From Sphingomonadales bacterium (GTDB lineage: Bacteria > Pseudomonadota > Alphaproteobacteria > Sphingomonadales > Sphingomonadaceae), in assembly GCA_016704425.1 (NCBI GenBank), contig JADJAC010000004.1, forward strand, positions 186,001-250,000: a stretch of DNA of 64,000 nucleotides, read 5' to 3'. Below are positions 33,761-41,994 of the stretch, in pieces. The notes under the pieces were generated by a model. That model was given only the letters and a program-made list of their open reading frames with translations. It made no database searches and was not told where the DNA came from. Every line of letters starts with the position of its first letter. The stretch's first letter is position 1. A program made the position numbers and the translations under genes.

Positions 33761-34463
33761 GGCACAACCGGTCTTTTCCGGCGGAGAGCATGTACGGCCA
33801 CTGATCGTCGTGCGCTCCCCCCAGGCCCGGCAGATGCGGCTGGCTGTGAGCCCGAATGACGGGAATGTGCGCTTGACCATTCCGCGACGGGCTGTCCTTG
33901 CCGATGCGCATCGCTGGGTCGAATCGAAGCGCAGCTGGGTTGAAGCGCAGCTTGCCGCCCTGCCAGGTCCGCAGCCCATCTGCCCGGGCATGTCCCTGCC
34001 GATCGCTGGCGAAACCCTCACGCTGGACTGGTCGGAACAATATCCGCGAAAACCCCGCAAGACGGGGCAGGCCCTTGAGGTTGGCGGCCCGCGCGATACG
34101 CTCCAACCGCGGATATTGCGGTGGATGAGGGCTGAAGCGCAGCGCCTTCTGGAAGAGGAAAGTCGCGAATTTGCATTGCGTCTTGGCGTCACGCTGGGGC
34201 GGGTTGGGGTCGGCGACCCTGTATCGCGCTGGGGCAGTTGTTCTCACGCGGGGGATCTTCGTTACAGCTGGCGCCTGATCCTTGCGCCGGCCTCTGTGCG
34301 CCGGGCGACTGTTGCGCATGAAGTGGCACATCGGATCCACATGAATCACGGTCCGCGCTTTCACGCACTTGTCGCCGAGTTGTTGGGAGATGATCCTGCA
34401 CCCGCACGCAAGTGGCTGCGCTCACATGGTGCAAAACTTCACTGGTTCGGACGATCGCCCTGA
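33723..34463 (+). CDS. YgjP-like zinc metallopeptidase (DUF45/M48 family)
   Basis: Protein (246 aa) of the SprT/YgjP-like zinc-dependent family. The metal site is VAHEVAHRIHMNHGPRFHAL near residue 198, with HExxH and a downstream His. RWGSCSHAGDLRYSWRLILAP near 165 (split: RWGSCSHAG, LRYSWRLILAP) is the family core. VVRSPQARQMRLAVSP near 30 is the N-terminal strand region. The substrate is unknown. The ATG at 33723 overlaps ycgN by 38 bases. A later start in the SSKPEAQ region is possible. It converges with the PBP gene and overlaps it by 25 bases. Confidence 0.83.
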   Translation: MRAIWKIISSKPEAQPVFSGGEHVRPLIVVRSPQARQMRLAVSPNDGNVRLTIPRRAVLADAHRWVESKRSWVEAQLAALPGPQPICPGMSLPIAGETLTLDWSEQYPRKPRKTGQALEVGGPRDTLQPRILRWMRAEAQRLLEEESREFALRLGVTLGRVGVGDPVSRWGSCSHAGDLRYSWRLILAPASVRRATVAHEVAHRIHMNHGPRFHALVAELLGDDPAPARKWLRSHGAKLHWFGRSP

Positions 34464-36436
34464 GGAAGGAGTTCGGAAGGCGGATTGCCGCTTTCGTCCG
34501 GCGCCCCGGGATTTGCGACCATGTCCTCCGGCGTGGACGGGTTGCCGTCCACAGGATTGCCGTCAGCATCGACGAAGGCGCCAGTGTCGGGCCCGCCGAA
34601 ATAGGCTTCTTCATCGGGCTCAAGCTGCCACTCGGGCAGCGTGACCTGCGTATCGAACGGCTCGACCTTGCGGTTCGCCACAGCAACACGCATGAAAGCG
34701 GAAAAGGCCCGGGCAGGTGCCGTTCCGCCTTGAAGGCCGCGGACCGCGCGTGCGTCATCTCGCCCCATCCACACACCGGTTGTCAGTCCGCTCGAGAATC
34801 CCATGAACCACCCGTCCTTGTTGGAGGATGTCGTGCCGGTCTTGCCGGCGACAGGCCGTCCGATCTGAGCGGCCTTGCCCGTGCCTACGCTGACTGCAGT
34901 TTGCAGCAGGTCCGTCATTCCGGCTGCCACCTGGGGCGGGATCAGTACGCGTGAAAGATCCGGCTCATGCTCATAGAGAACCTCGCCTTTGTCTGTTGTC
35001 ACTTTGACAATGCCATAGGGCACAATGGCAACGCCCTTCGACGCGACCGACGCATAGGCGCGCGTCATGTCTATCAGGCGCACGTCCGATGTCCCCAGCA
35101 CCATTGACGGCAGGGTGTTGATCGGCGTGGTGATCCCCAGTCGCTGCGCCATGCCAGCGATAGCGGATGTCCCGACTTCGGCGCCGATTTTTGCGGCAAT
35201 CGTGTTCACCGAATAGGCAAAGGCTGTGCGCAGGTTCATGTCCCCCGCAAACCGGCCATTGGAATTGCGGGGCTTCCAGCCGCTGATGTCCACTGGTTCA
35301 TCGACCACCGCCGATTCGGCGTTGAACCCCGCTTCCAATGCAGCGAGATAGACGAACAGCTTGAACGCCGATCCGGGCTGCCGAACGGCTTGGGTCGCGC
35401 GGTTGTAAATCGATGTGACGTAATCGGTTCCGCCGACCATCGCGCGGACAGCACCATCCCGGTCAATGGCCACCAGGGCACCCTGTGTGCCCGGCGGAGC
35501 ATTGGCGCGGATTGCTGCGTCCGCTGCACGTTGCATGTTGATGTCGATGGTCGTCCAGACGTCAATCGGCGCCTCGCTTTCATCGATCAGGGTTTCGAGC
35601 TGGGGCAGCGCCCAATCGGTGAAATAGCGAACGGATGTGCTGTTCTGTTCGGGCGCCAGCTTCACATTGGCGGGATCGGAAGCCCGGACCTGCGCTGCTG
35701 TGACCGCTCCTGTCGATTGCATCGCGGCCAGCACAACGCCTGCACGGCCAATCGCTGCCTTTGCATCCGCAGTCGGCGAATAATTGGAAGGCGCCTTGAC
35801 CAGACCGGCAATGATCGCAGCTTCTGCCAGGCTCAGCTGGTTGGCCGGATGCCCGAAGAATTTCCGCGATGCCGCGTCGATGCCATAGGCGCCGCCTCCA
35901 AAATAGACGCGGTTGAGGTATAGCTCGAGTACTTGGTCTTTCGAGAATTTGCGCTCAAGCGCCAGTGCAAGGATGATTTCGCGGATCTTGCGCGTCCAGG
36001 TCTTGTCATTGGTCAGGAAAACGTTGCGAGCCAGCTGTTGCGTGATGGTCGATCCGCCCTGCGTGAAATGCCCCTTTTCGACGCGGACGATCATCGACCG
36101 CGCAATGCCCAACGGGTCCACTCCCGGATGCCAGCGATACCGCCGGTCCTCGACCGACACCATGGCGTCAGTCATCACCTTGGGAATGGCGGAATAGGGC
36201 AGCCATGCGCCAAAACTCGGCCCGAGCGAAATGATGACTGTACCATCCGCCGCGTGCACCCGGATCATCTGCCCGTTGGGGGATTGCTTCAGTTCCTCAT
36301 AGGATGGGAGGGTCGACCAGGCGACACCAACGGCAATCGCAAGTATGAGGAACCCTGCCCCTGCGGCAAAGAGACTGTAGCGAAAGACCCTTGCATACCA
36401 AGGTCGTGAAGGTTTTGTGGTTTTGCGGCGAGCCAT
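34439..36436 (-). CDS. Bifunctional penicillin-binding protein 1 (transglycosylase/transpeptidase)
   Basis: Class A PBP (665 aa) that polymerises and cross-links peptidoglycan in the periplasm. One N-terminal membrane anchor (YSLFAAGAGFLILAIAVGVAW) is followed by a glycosyltransferase family 51 domain with EDRRYRWHPGVDPLGIARSM near 92 and GGSTITQQLARN near 123. The transpeptidase domain has SAFKLF near 347, SVNT near 400 and KTGTTSSNKDGWFMG near 528. The tail is acidic and proline-rich and probably disordered. The overall length resembles a short PBP1A-like enzyme lacking the OB insertion. Confidence 0.9.
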   Translation of the reverse strand: MARRKTTKPSRPWYARVFRYSLFAAGAGFLILAIAVGVAWSTLPSYEELKQSPNGQMIRVHAADGTVIISLGPSFGAWLPYSAIPKVMTDAMVSVEDRRYRWHPGVDPLGIARSMIVRVEKGHFTQGGSTITQQLARNVFLTNDKTWTRKIREIILALALERKFSKDQVLELYLNRVYFGGGAYGIDAASRKFFGHPANQLSLAEAAIIAGLVKAPSNYSPTADAKAAIGRAGVVLAAMQSTGAVTAAQVRASDPANVKLAPEQNSTSVRYFTDWALPQLETLIDESEAPIDVWTTIDINMQRAADAAIRANAPPGTQGALVAIDRDGAVRAMVGGTDYVTSIYNRATQAVRQPGSAFKLFVYLAALEAGFNAESAVVDEPVDISGWKPRNSNGRFAGDMNLRTAFAYSVNTIAAKIGAEVGTSAIAGMAQRLGITTPINTLPSMVLGTSDVRLIDMTRAYASVASKGVAIVPYGIVKVTTDKGEVLYEHEPDLSRVLIPPQVAAGMTDLLQTAVSVGTGKAAQIGRPVAGKTGTTSSNKDGWFMGFSSGLTTGVWMGRDDARAVRGLQGGTAPARAFSAFMRVAVANRKVEPFDTQVTLPEWQLEPDEEAYFGGPDTGAFVDADGNPVDGNPSTPEDMVANPGAPDESGNPPSELLPQGDRPNQ

Positions 36437-36477
36437 TGGTCAGCGATGATAGGGTGCGCGGGACTCCCTCGCAAGAG

Positions 36478-36882
36478 TCAGCCGTTTTCAGCGCCCTTGA
36501 AATCTAGCGCGACGCTGTTCATGCAATAGCGCAGGCCGGTATCTTCAGGAGGCCCATCGGGAAAGACATGGCCAAGATGCCCGTCGCATCTTGCGCAGCG
36601 CACTTCGACTCGCACCATGCCGTGGCTGATATCACGATGCTCGGTGACGGCATCAGGGCTTACCGGTGCGGTAAAGCTGGGCCAGCCAGATCCGGAATCG
36701 AACTTGCGATCGCTTTCGAACAGGGGATTGCCGCAACCAACGCAATCATATCGCCCTGACGCCTTGTTATAGTTGAGGTTGCCGGCAAAGGCGCGTTCGG
36801 TGCCGGCCTGCCGCAGAACGGCATATTGTTCCGGGGTCAGGCGTTCGCGCCATTCGGCTTCGCTGAGATCGAGTCGTTCCAT
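36478..36882 (-). CDS. msrB: Peptide-methionine (R)-S-oxide reductase
   Basis: Repairs the R-sulfoxide of methionine in proteins (134 aa). Zinc is held by CVGCGNPLF near residue 44 and VRCARCDGHLGHVFPDGP near 92. The catalytic cysteine is in GLRYCMNSVALDF near 117. SGSGWPSFTAPV is the substrate region. The ATG at 36882 is at the beginning of the conserved SEAEWRERLTPEQY helix, while the much longer upstream frame overlaps the flavoprotein gene and lacks similarity. No export signal is seen, so it is a cytoplasmic form. Confidence 0.94.
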   Translation of the reverse strand: MERLDLSEAEWRERLTPEQYAVLRQAGTERAFAGNLNYNKASGRYDCVGCGNPLFESDRKFDSGSGWPSFTAPVSPDAVTEHRDISHGMVRVEVRCARCDGHLGHVFPDGPPEDTGLRYCMNSVALDFKGAENG

Positions 36883-36913
36883 GTCGCCAATGTGGTAAGA
36901 TGACAGATCACAA

Positions 36914-37990
36914 TCAATGGGCAATTCGTGTCCACTCTGCGAATCGGGCTGCAAGCCAGGGCGCAAAACGCACGCCTGCGGCAACCAGTCGGGCAGTATC
37001 GGCGTGTTCGCCCCAATGCCACAACCAGCTCGCAATGCCGATCGGGCGTGTCGTTGCCCGGGCGAGGCGGGTTTGAAACTGGTCGGCGGGTTCACCGGCC
37101 AGCCAGCCATTGGCCGCCAGAATGCCGCTTGCCAGGGCAATGCCATTGCCTTCGCCGGACAGTGACGGGATCACGGCAGCCTGGTCGCCAAGCCGGAATA
37201 CGCCGGGCAGGGTTTCGCGTGCGATCCAGCCATAGGGCACCGCACCAATGGCATCGCAGCCCTTTTCGCGAAATGTCAGGCGATCGCCAAAGGCCGGGCT
37301 TTCCGCCGCCCAGGCCGCAAGGAGTGCTTCCGGATCGCCGCCATAGTCGGTGAGCCGCGACTTCCGAACCGCGAGACACAGATTGCCGCGCCCCCCTTCT
37401 TGCAGCTCAACGCCGCAATAGCCCTGCTCGAACATGTGCAATTCGATGGCTCCACCGACCAGCCTTGTGAGGGCAGGATGGGCCGAAAGCCGGACGCGGA
37501 TGCCAAGGGACTGGGTGCCAGCTTCCGGGCGCGGCCTGGCAAGTCCGCGAATGTCGTGCTTTCCGCTCGCAAGAAACAGCGTTTCAGGGCTCAGTCTTGT
37601 GCCGTCCGCAGTCTCCAGCATACCGTTTCGCCATTCCCGCACGGTAACGCCGCGCTCGATGCCGGCACCAACGGCCTCGGCCCGCGCCAGCAAAAGCGAA
37701 TCGAGTTGCTGCCGTGAGACCCCCAGGGCCTTGTGCGGAAGCCTCGCCTCGGCTGTCGCTGTTCCGGCAAAGACCCGAAGGCGGTCGATCGCATGCCCGT
37801 CCAGACCCTCAATGCCCAGCCGTCCAAGAGTCTCGAGTGTTCGCCAACTCAGGAAGCCTCCGCACAAGGCGTCTCCAGTCACATGTTGCCGTTCAAGCAA
37901 AATCGGCCGGACGCCGGAAACCCCGAGCGAGATCGCAGCAGCGGTCCCGGCCGGACCGCCCCCGACAATCAGCGGATCGCTTCGACGCAT
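36914..37990 (-). CDS. FAD-dependent oxidoreductase, geranylgeranyl-reductase-like
   Basis: Flavoprotein (358 aa) with the dinucleotide-binding motif PLIVGGGPAGTAAAISLG at residues 6-23, the second FAD motif RLGDQAAVIPSLSGEGNGIAL near 262 (split: RLGDQAAVIP, SLSGEGNGIAL) and ETLFLASGKHDIRGLARP near 120. It belongs to the aromatic hydroxylase/geranylgeranyl reductase superfamily. It overlaps a methyltransferase by 22 bases and is third in a run beginning with a type III polyketide synthase, so a tailoring role (hydroxylation or reduction of a polyketide) is inferred. Confidence 0.82.
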   Translation of the reverse strand: MRRSDPLIVGGGPAGTAAAISLGVSGVRPILLERQHVTGDALCGGFLSWRTLETLGRLGIEGLDGHAIDRLRVFAGTATAEARLPHKALGVSRQQLDSLLLARAEAVGAGIERGVTVREWRNGMLETADGTRLSPETLFLASGKHDIRGLARPRPEAGTQSLGIRVRLSAHPALTRLVGGAIELHMFEQGYCGVELQEGGRGNLCLAVRKSRLTDYGGDPEALLAAWAAESPAFGDRLTFREKGCDAIGAVPYGWIARETLPGVFRLGDQAAVIPSLSGEGNGIALASGILAANGWLAGEPADQFQTRLARATTRPIGIASWLWHWGEHADTARLVAAGVRFAPWLAARFAEWTRIAH

Positions 37991-38655
37991 AACCGAAAAG
38001 GGAAGGCGCGAAAGGCACGCGCCCCCAAGATATCCGCCTCGGCAAGCAACGGGCCCCATTCGGCGGGACGATAGGATCGCGCGATCGACAATTGGCCGTC
38101 ATGGCGCACGATCGGATGCCAGAAGAACATTCGGGCAAGCAGGGGGAAGCCCAAATAGGCAAAGCCATGGCGATGCAGATCGTTGATGAACCACCCCCTT
38201 GTGCCGTGCCGGTCCATGAACCGCAGGAACGCAATCAATTGGTCATGCGTCATGTGGTGCGCGACGAGGCTGGAAACCACAAGGTCCCAGGGCTCGCGCT
38301 CGAGATCGGCATAGTCGCCTGTTCGCCAGTCGATCTTTAGTTCATCCGGGGTAGACGCGCGCGCGACCGTTTCGCTGCGGGGATTGAGGTCTATGCCGAC
38401 CAGTTCTGCCATGATCCCCCGACCGGAAGCCCAGCGCGCAATGGCCCGCAGCATATCCCCGTCACCAAAGCCCACATCAAGCAAGCGGAATGATTCTGCC
38501 CCGACAAGCGCGCGCTCGAGAAAGGCGAGGGTCGGCCTGCGCGCCATCGTTACCGTGTTGACCTTCGCCAAATCGCCAAGCACCGCTGCATATGTGGCAA
38601 GGTCAAGCGCGGGATCGTCCATCAATTCATCGGAAAGGGATCGCCCGGCCAACAT
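37969..38655 (-). CDS. Class I SAM methyltransferase of the type III PKS cluster
   Basis: Methyltransferase (228 aa) with motif I FRLLDVGFGDGDMLRAIARW near residue 60 and a second binding acidic residue in VGIDLNPRSETVARA. DLVVSSLVAHHMTHDQLIAFL (split: DLVVSSLVAHHM, THDQLIAFL) lies near 128. The ATG at 38655 comes one base after the polyketide synthase stop, which favours it over a longer reading from 38742 inside that gene. Such enzymes in type III PKS operons O-methylate the aromatic product; here that is inference from the order synthase-methyltransferase-flavoprotein. Confidence 0.82.
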   Translation of the reverse strand: MLAGRSLSDELMDDPALDLATYAAVLGDLAKVNTVTMARRPTLAFLERALVGAESFRLLDVGFGDGDMLRAIARWASGRGIMAELVGIDLNPRSETVARASTPDELKIDWRTGDYADLEREPWDLVVSSLVAHHMTHDQLIAFLRFMDRHGTRGWFINDLHRHGFAYLGFPLLARMFFWHPIVRHDGQLSIARSYRPAEWGPLLAEADILGARAFRAFPFRLCVEAIR

Positions 38656-38656
38656 C

Positions 38657-39721
38657 TCAATCGACCCCGTGGAAGCGGAATCCCTCGGCGGCGAGGCCGG
38701 GGCCAAAGGCAAGGGCAACGCCTTGCTGCGACGGACGATCAAGAAAACCGGCCAAAGCGAACATCAGAGTTGCAGATGACATGTTGCCGTAGTTGTGCAG
38801 GACGTTGCGCGAAATGGTCAGGGCCTGGCTGTCAAGGTCAAGGGCATGCGAGACGGCATCAAGGATCGACCGGCCGCCGGCATGGACTGCCCAACTGTCG
38901 ATTGCACCGGGATCAAGGCCACCAGTCAAGATGTGGCGGAACTCGGGCTCTCGCAAGGCGTCGGCGATCCGTCCGGGGACAGCGCCTGAAAGATGCATGG
39001 AAAACCCCTGGTCCCCAATGTCCCACCGGATCAGCCCTGCCGAGTCGGGAAGAGTTGTCGCGAATGGATCCTCGATTGCCAGCCCCGACCCCTCAGCCGT
39101 AACCAATGCCGCCGCCGCGCCATCGCCGAATTGAAGCATCGCAAGCAGGGGCTCCAGGGCCGTTTCGGGCTGAAGATGAAGCGTCGACAGCTCAACCGTC
39201 ACCACCAGAACACGCGCGGACGGCTCTGATCGGACAATATGCCGCGCGCTGCGCAGCGCTGAAATCGCAGCATAGCAACCCATGAAGCCGACCAGCAGTC
39301 GTTCGACGGAAGGCGAAAGGCCAAGGCGCCCGGCAATGATCTGGTCAATTCCTGGCGCGACAAAGCCGGTGCAACTCGCAACGACGACATGCGTGATGGT
39401 TCCAAGCGGACCAAGCCTGCGAATGGCGTCCATTGCTAGAGCGGGCGCATGCTGGCCATAAAGCGCCATGCGCGCAGAGGTCGGCGGCAGTATGTCATCG
39501 GCATAAAAGCCGTCTTGAGCGACGGGCGATCCACCATCTTGACCGCGGGGGAGTACAGAATAGCGATGTGCAATGCCCGATCGTGCTGCCATCCGCGAAA
39601 AAAGCCCCGCTTCCCGGGGGTCCGCGACGCGTTTTGATGCCCAGTCGATAAAGGCCTGATGAATGTCATGCGCAGGCGTAGCCGTACCGATGGCGTTGAT
39701 TCGGGCGATGGGAGCGGACAC
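38657..39721 (-). CDS. Type III polyketide synthase
   Basis: Homodimeric chalcone-synthase-like enzyme (354 aa) that extends an acyl-CoA starter with malonyl-CoA and cyclises the product. The catalytic triad is C149 in GFMGCYAAISALR, H280 in SWAVHAGGRSILDAV and N313 in LHNYGNMSSATLM. The 33-residue His-Asn spacing equals that of plant chalcone synthase. CTGFVAPGID near 117 and LAFGPGLAAEGFRFH at the end are family blocks. The start is GTG at 39721 with no strong ribosome site. A phenolic lipid or alkylpyrone is the likely product, but the starter is not known. Confidence 0.9.
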   Translation of the reverse strand: MSAPIARINAIGTATPAHDIHQAFIDWASKRVADPREAGLFSRMAARSGIAHRYSVLPRGQDGGSPVAQDGFYADDILPPTSARMALYGQHAPALAMDAIRRLGPLGTITHVVVASCTGFVAPGIDQIIAGRLGLSPSVERLLVGFMGCYAAISALRSARHIVRSEPSARVLVVTVELSTLHLQPETALEPLLAMLQFGDGAAAALVTAEGSGLAIEDPFATTLPDSAGLIRWDIGDQGFSMHLSGAVPGRIADALREPEFRHILTGGLDPGAIDSWAVHAGGRSILDAVSHALDLDSQALTISRNVLHNYGNMSSATLMFALAGFLDRPSQQGVALAFGPGLAAEGFRFHGVD

Positions 39722-39775
39722 AACTGGCTTTCGCTTGGTCGCGTCAGGGGATTACGCGAACGGCGGTCATGCCAG

Positions 39776-39803
39776 AGTTAACTTCATATTGAAAGTTTAA
39801 CGT
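39776..39803. promoter_or_regulatory. Imperfect AT-rich palindrome upstream of first DUF4402 gene
   Basis: GTTAACTTCA and the oppositely oriented GAAAGTTTAAC around TATT form an imperfect dyad in the 92-base gap between the divergent polyketide synthase and pilin genes. It looks like an operator or promoter element. It does not fit a CtrA TTAA-N7-TTAA box because the spacing is too long. Confidence 0.3.
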
Positions 39804-39813
39804 TAGATTCAGC

Positions 39814-40332
39814 ATGATGAACGTGGGGACGGTCATAAGAATTGTGCTGGCTTTCGCGCTTCCTTTGCCGGGAACTGCGTCAATCGCCCAGTCATGCCAG
39901 CTTTGCGCGACGGCACCGGCTGATCCTGCCCCATCGCTTCGTGCCCTATCCGTGACGATCGATGCAGCGCTTGATTTCAGCACGGCTGTCTACACGAACC
40001 GCGACTCGGGAAGCATTGCGATCGAAGCGCGCACCGGACGCCGCCAGATGATTGGCTTTGCCGCGCTCGGTGGCCCGGCGCTTGCCGGAACAGTTACGAT
40101 CACGGGAGAACCGTTCGCACGGGTCACGGTGAATTTGCCGCGCACGGTGGTGCTGACGTCCAATCTCGGCGGAACCGCAGACGTGACAGAGATTCGGACC
40201 GACTTGCCGCCGCATCCGGTTATTGGGCCCAATGGACGGCTTGTCTTCACATTTGGCGGGCGACTCACGGCACGCAACGGTGTGGACGGAGATTTCCGCG
40301 GCCGCATTCCAGTGACCGTCGACTATAATTGA
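39814..40332 (+). CDS. DUF4402 protein, probable minor pilin
   Basis: Exported protein (172 aa) with a signal segment (VLAFALPLPGTASIAQ) and a DUF4402 beta-sandwich. The mature N-terminus carries a CQLC pair. The last 14 residues, GDFRGRIPVTVDYN counted from a Gly, match the pilin rule exactly: glycine 14 from the end and penultimate tyrosine. In chaperone-usher pilins this C-terminal strand is what the chaperone caps. It is the first of four genes ending in an usher-like protein, so I infer a tip, initiator or minor pilus subunit. DUF4402 has no assigned biochemical function. Confidence 0.78.
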   Translation: MMNVGTVIRIVLAFALPLPGTASIAQSCQLCATAPADPAPSLRALSVTIDAALDFSTAVYTNRDSGSIAIEARTGRRQMIGFAALGGPALAGTVTITGEPFARVTVNLPRTVVLTSNLGGTADVTEIRTDLPPHPVIGPNGRLVFTFGGRLTARNGVDGDFRGRIPVTVDYN

Positions 40333-40368
40333 ACGGTCCTGCGTCCGGGCGCAGGCGTTACTGCCGGA

Positions 40369-40376
40369 TTAACCAT
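40369..40376 (+). promoter_or_regulatory. TTAACCAT motif upstream of major pilin gene
   Basis: TTAACCAT resembles the half-site bound by CtrA-type regulators in alphaproteobacteria. It lies 108 bases before the second DUF4402 start in a 151-base gap. No matching second half-site is seen at seven-base spacing, so the assignment is weak. Confidence 0.25.
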
Positions 40377-40483
40377 GCCCCAAAGCAAATTGTGAAAACC
40401 TCCCGATGTACGGCGGATATCGGAATGGGTGTTTTTCCATTCGGGAACGACTGAAACGCATTTTTGTTTAGGGGACTTTTTCA

Positions 40484-40978
40484 ATGAAGATTCAGAAGCT
40501 CAAGGCAGCCGTCGCCGTTGCCACATTGGCCGCACTCAGCCTTGGTGCCACCGCCGCCAATGCCGCGACCGCAAACGCAACGGCACGTGCCAAGATCCTG
40601 CGCCAGATCACGCTGGCAAATACATCAGACCTCCAGTTCGGCACGATCGTGACCGGCGCGGCCGCATCGACGGTTGCGATTTCGTCGGGCGGCGCGCGCA
40701 CGTGCGGTTCGGGCCTTGTCTGCTCAGGCGCGACGACGGCTGCCGGCTTCACCATCGGCGGCACGACCGGCGCAGTTGTGACGATTTCCGTCCCGGCATC
40801 GGTTTCGCTGGTTTCAGGCGCAGACACGATGACGGCATCGCTCGCCGCGAGTGCCACCACAGCAACACTGGTTGCCAATGCCGGATCCTTCTCGGTCGGC
40901 GGTACGCTCTCGGTTGGGGCGAACCAGGCTGATGGAGACTATGTCGGTACGTTTACGGCAACCGTCGATTACCAATAG
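40484..40978 (+). CDS. DUF4402 protein, probable major pilin
   Basis: Exported protein (164 aa): signal peptide KLKAAVAVATLAALSLGATAANA, then a Thr/Ser/Ala/Gly-rich DUF4402 domain with one cysteine pair (ARTCGSGLVCSG near residue 74). The C-terminus is GDYVGTFTATVDYQ, again glycine 14 from the end and penultimate tyrosine. A GGGGAC ribosome site precedes the ATG. It has its own 151-base upstream region and is followed by a strong terminator, the arrangement expected for a highly expressed structural subunit. Low sequence complexity and small residues also fit a fibre protein. Confidence 0.8.
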   Translation: MKIQKLKAAVAVATLAALSLGATAANAATANATARAKILRQITLANTSDLQFGTIVTGAAASTVAISSGGARTCGSGLVCSGATTAAGFTIGGTTGAVVTISVPASVSLVSGADTMTASLAASATTATLVANAGSFSVGGTLSVGANQADGDYVGTFTATVDYQ

Positions 40979-41001
40979 GCCTCGTTGACCCAGGCTTATG
41001 G

Positions 41002-41039
41002 GCCCGCCGACACATCGCCCGTGTCGGCGGGCTTTTTTT
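41002..41039 (+). terminator. Strong Rho-independent terminator after the major pilin
   Basis: Perfect 12-base-pair stem (GCCCGCCGACAC at 41002-41013, GTGTCGGCGGGC at 41021-41032) with a seven-base loop, followed by seven T residues at 41033-41039. It separates the two pilin genes from the chaperone and usher genes. Partial read-through would give much more pilin than assembly machinery. Confidence 0.9.
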
Positions 41040-41138
41040 GTCCTGATCCCGGCCTTTGGTTAGCCGAATATCAACCAAATTGGGTCATGATCCCGAACTG
41101 CCAGGTCGTGGGGACCATTGGGCTTGGAGTCATGTTCT

Positions 41139-41963
41139 ATGTTCGCATTCCGGCGCGCGGGCGCCCTTGCCTGGTTAACCGGGCTTTCCCTCCTGTGTGT
41201 CGAACCGGCCATTGCTGCGGGGGACCTGCTCGTCGCCCCGACACGGGTCATCCTCGACGGTTCCCGGGGTACGGAAGTCGTCCTCAACAATATCGGCAGC
41301 GAGCCTGCGACTTATCGCATCTCGCTCGAGTTGCGACGGATGCTTCCCGACGGATCGCTTGAGGAGATCGATCCCGCCAAGGCTGATAGCCATGACGCAA
41401 CGACACTCGGGATGATCAGCTATGCGCCGCGCCGTGTTGTGCTGCCGCCAAACCAGCCGCAATCCATCCGGATCGGTGTCCGCGCACCGCAAGGCCTGCC
41501 TGACGGTGAATATCGTGCGCACATGCTGTTTCGGGCCATTCCCGATGCGAAGCCCGTCGAATCCGGCGCTGGCCGAAAGGACGGCGTTTCGATTGCGTTG
41601 ACCCCGATCTATGGCGTGACCATCCCGATTATTGTCCGACAGGGCAGCCTTGCGGCGTCTGCCGCCATCGCCAACCCCAGGATCCTGCGTGAGAAGGAGG
41701 GGCCCGCCCTTGCCTTTACGCTAAGCCGAAGTGGCAGTCGCTCCGTCTATGGCCAGATTCGCATCACCAAGCCCGGCATCGCAAAGCCTGTCTTCGAGGT
41801 TCGCGGCATCGCAGTCTATGCCGAAATACCGGAGCGCACAGTCAAGCTCGCGATCCCCGAAGATATGGTCGCCGCGCTCGCGGGGCCGGTGAAGATCGAA
41901 TATGTCGAGGACAATGAGGCCGGCGGCGGCACCATGGCCTCGCTCGACGCGGTCATTCGATAG
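41139..41963 (+). CDS. Periplasmic pilus-assembly chaperone
   Basis: Periplasmic chaperone of the PapD-like type (274 aa), with signal peptide LAWLTGLSLLCVEPAIAA and two Ig-like domains. Strand G1 of domain 1 is in YAPRRVVLPPNQPQSIRIGV near residue 92. EYRAHMLFRAIPD near 128 resembles the chaperone YR..L.FR.IP block. NNIGSEPATYRISLEL near 53 is the typical first-domain strand. Such chaperones hold pilin subunits by donor-strand complementation and pass them to an outer-membrane usher. The ATG at 41139 has GGAGT upstream. It is 31 bases before the usher gene. Confidence 0.8.
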   Translation: MFAFRRAGALAWLTGLSLLCVEPAIAAGDLLVAPTRVILDGSRGTEVVLNNIGSEPATYRISLELRRMLPDGSLEEIDPAKADSHDATTLGMISYAPRRVVLPPNQPQSIRIGVRAPQGLPDGEYRAHMLFRAIPDAKPVESGAGRKDGVSIALTPIYGVTIPIIVRQGSLAASAAIANPRILREKEGPALAFTLSRSGSRSVYGQIRITKPGIAKPVFEVRGIAVYAEIPERTVKLAIPEDMVAALAGPVKIEYVEDNEAGGGTMASLDAVIR

Positions 41964-41994
41964 CCGGATCAGGGGCGCCCGTCAGGCACCACGC

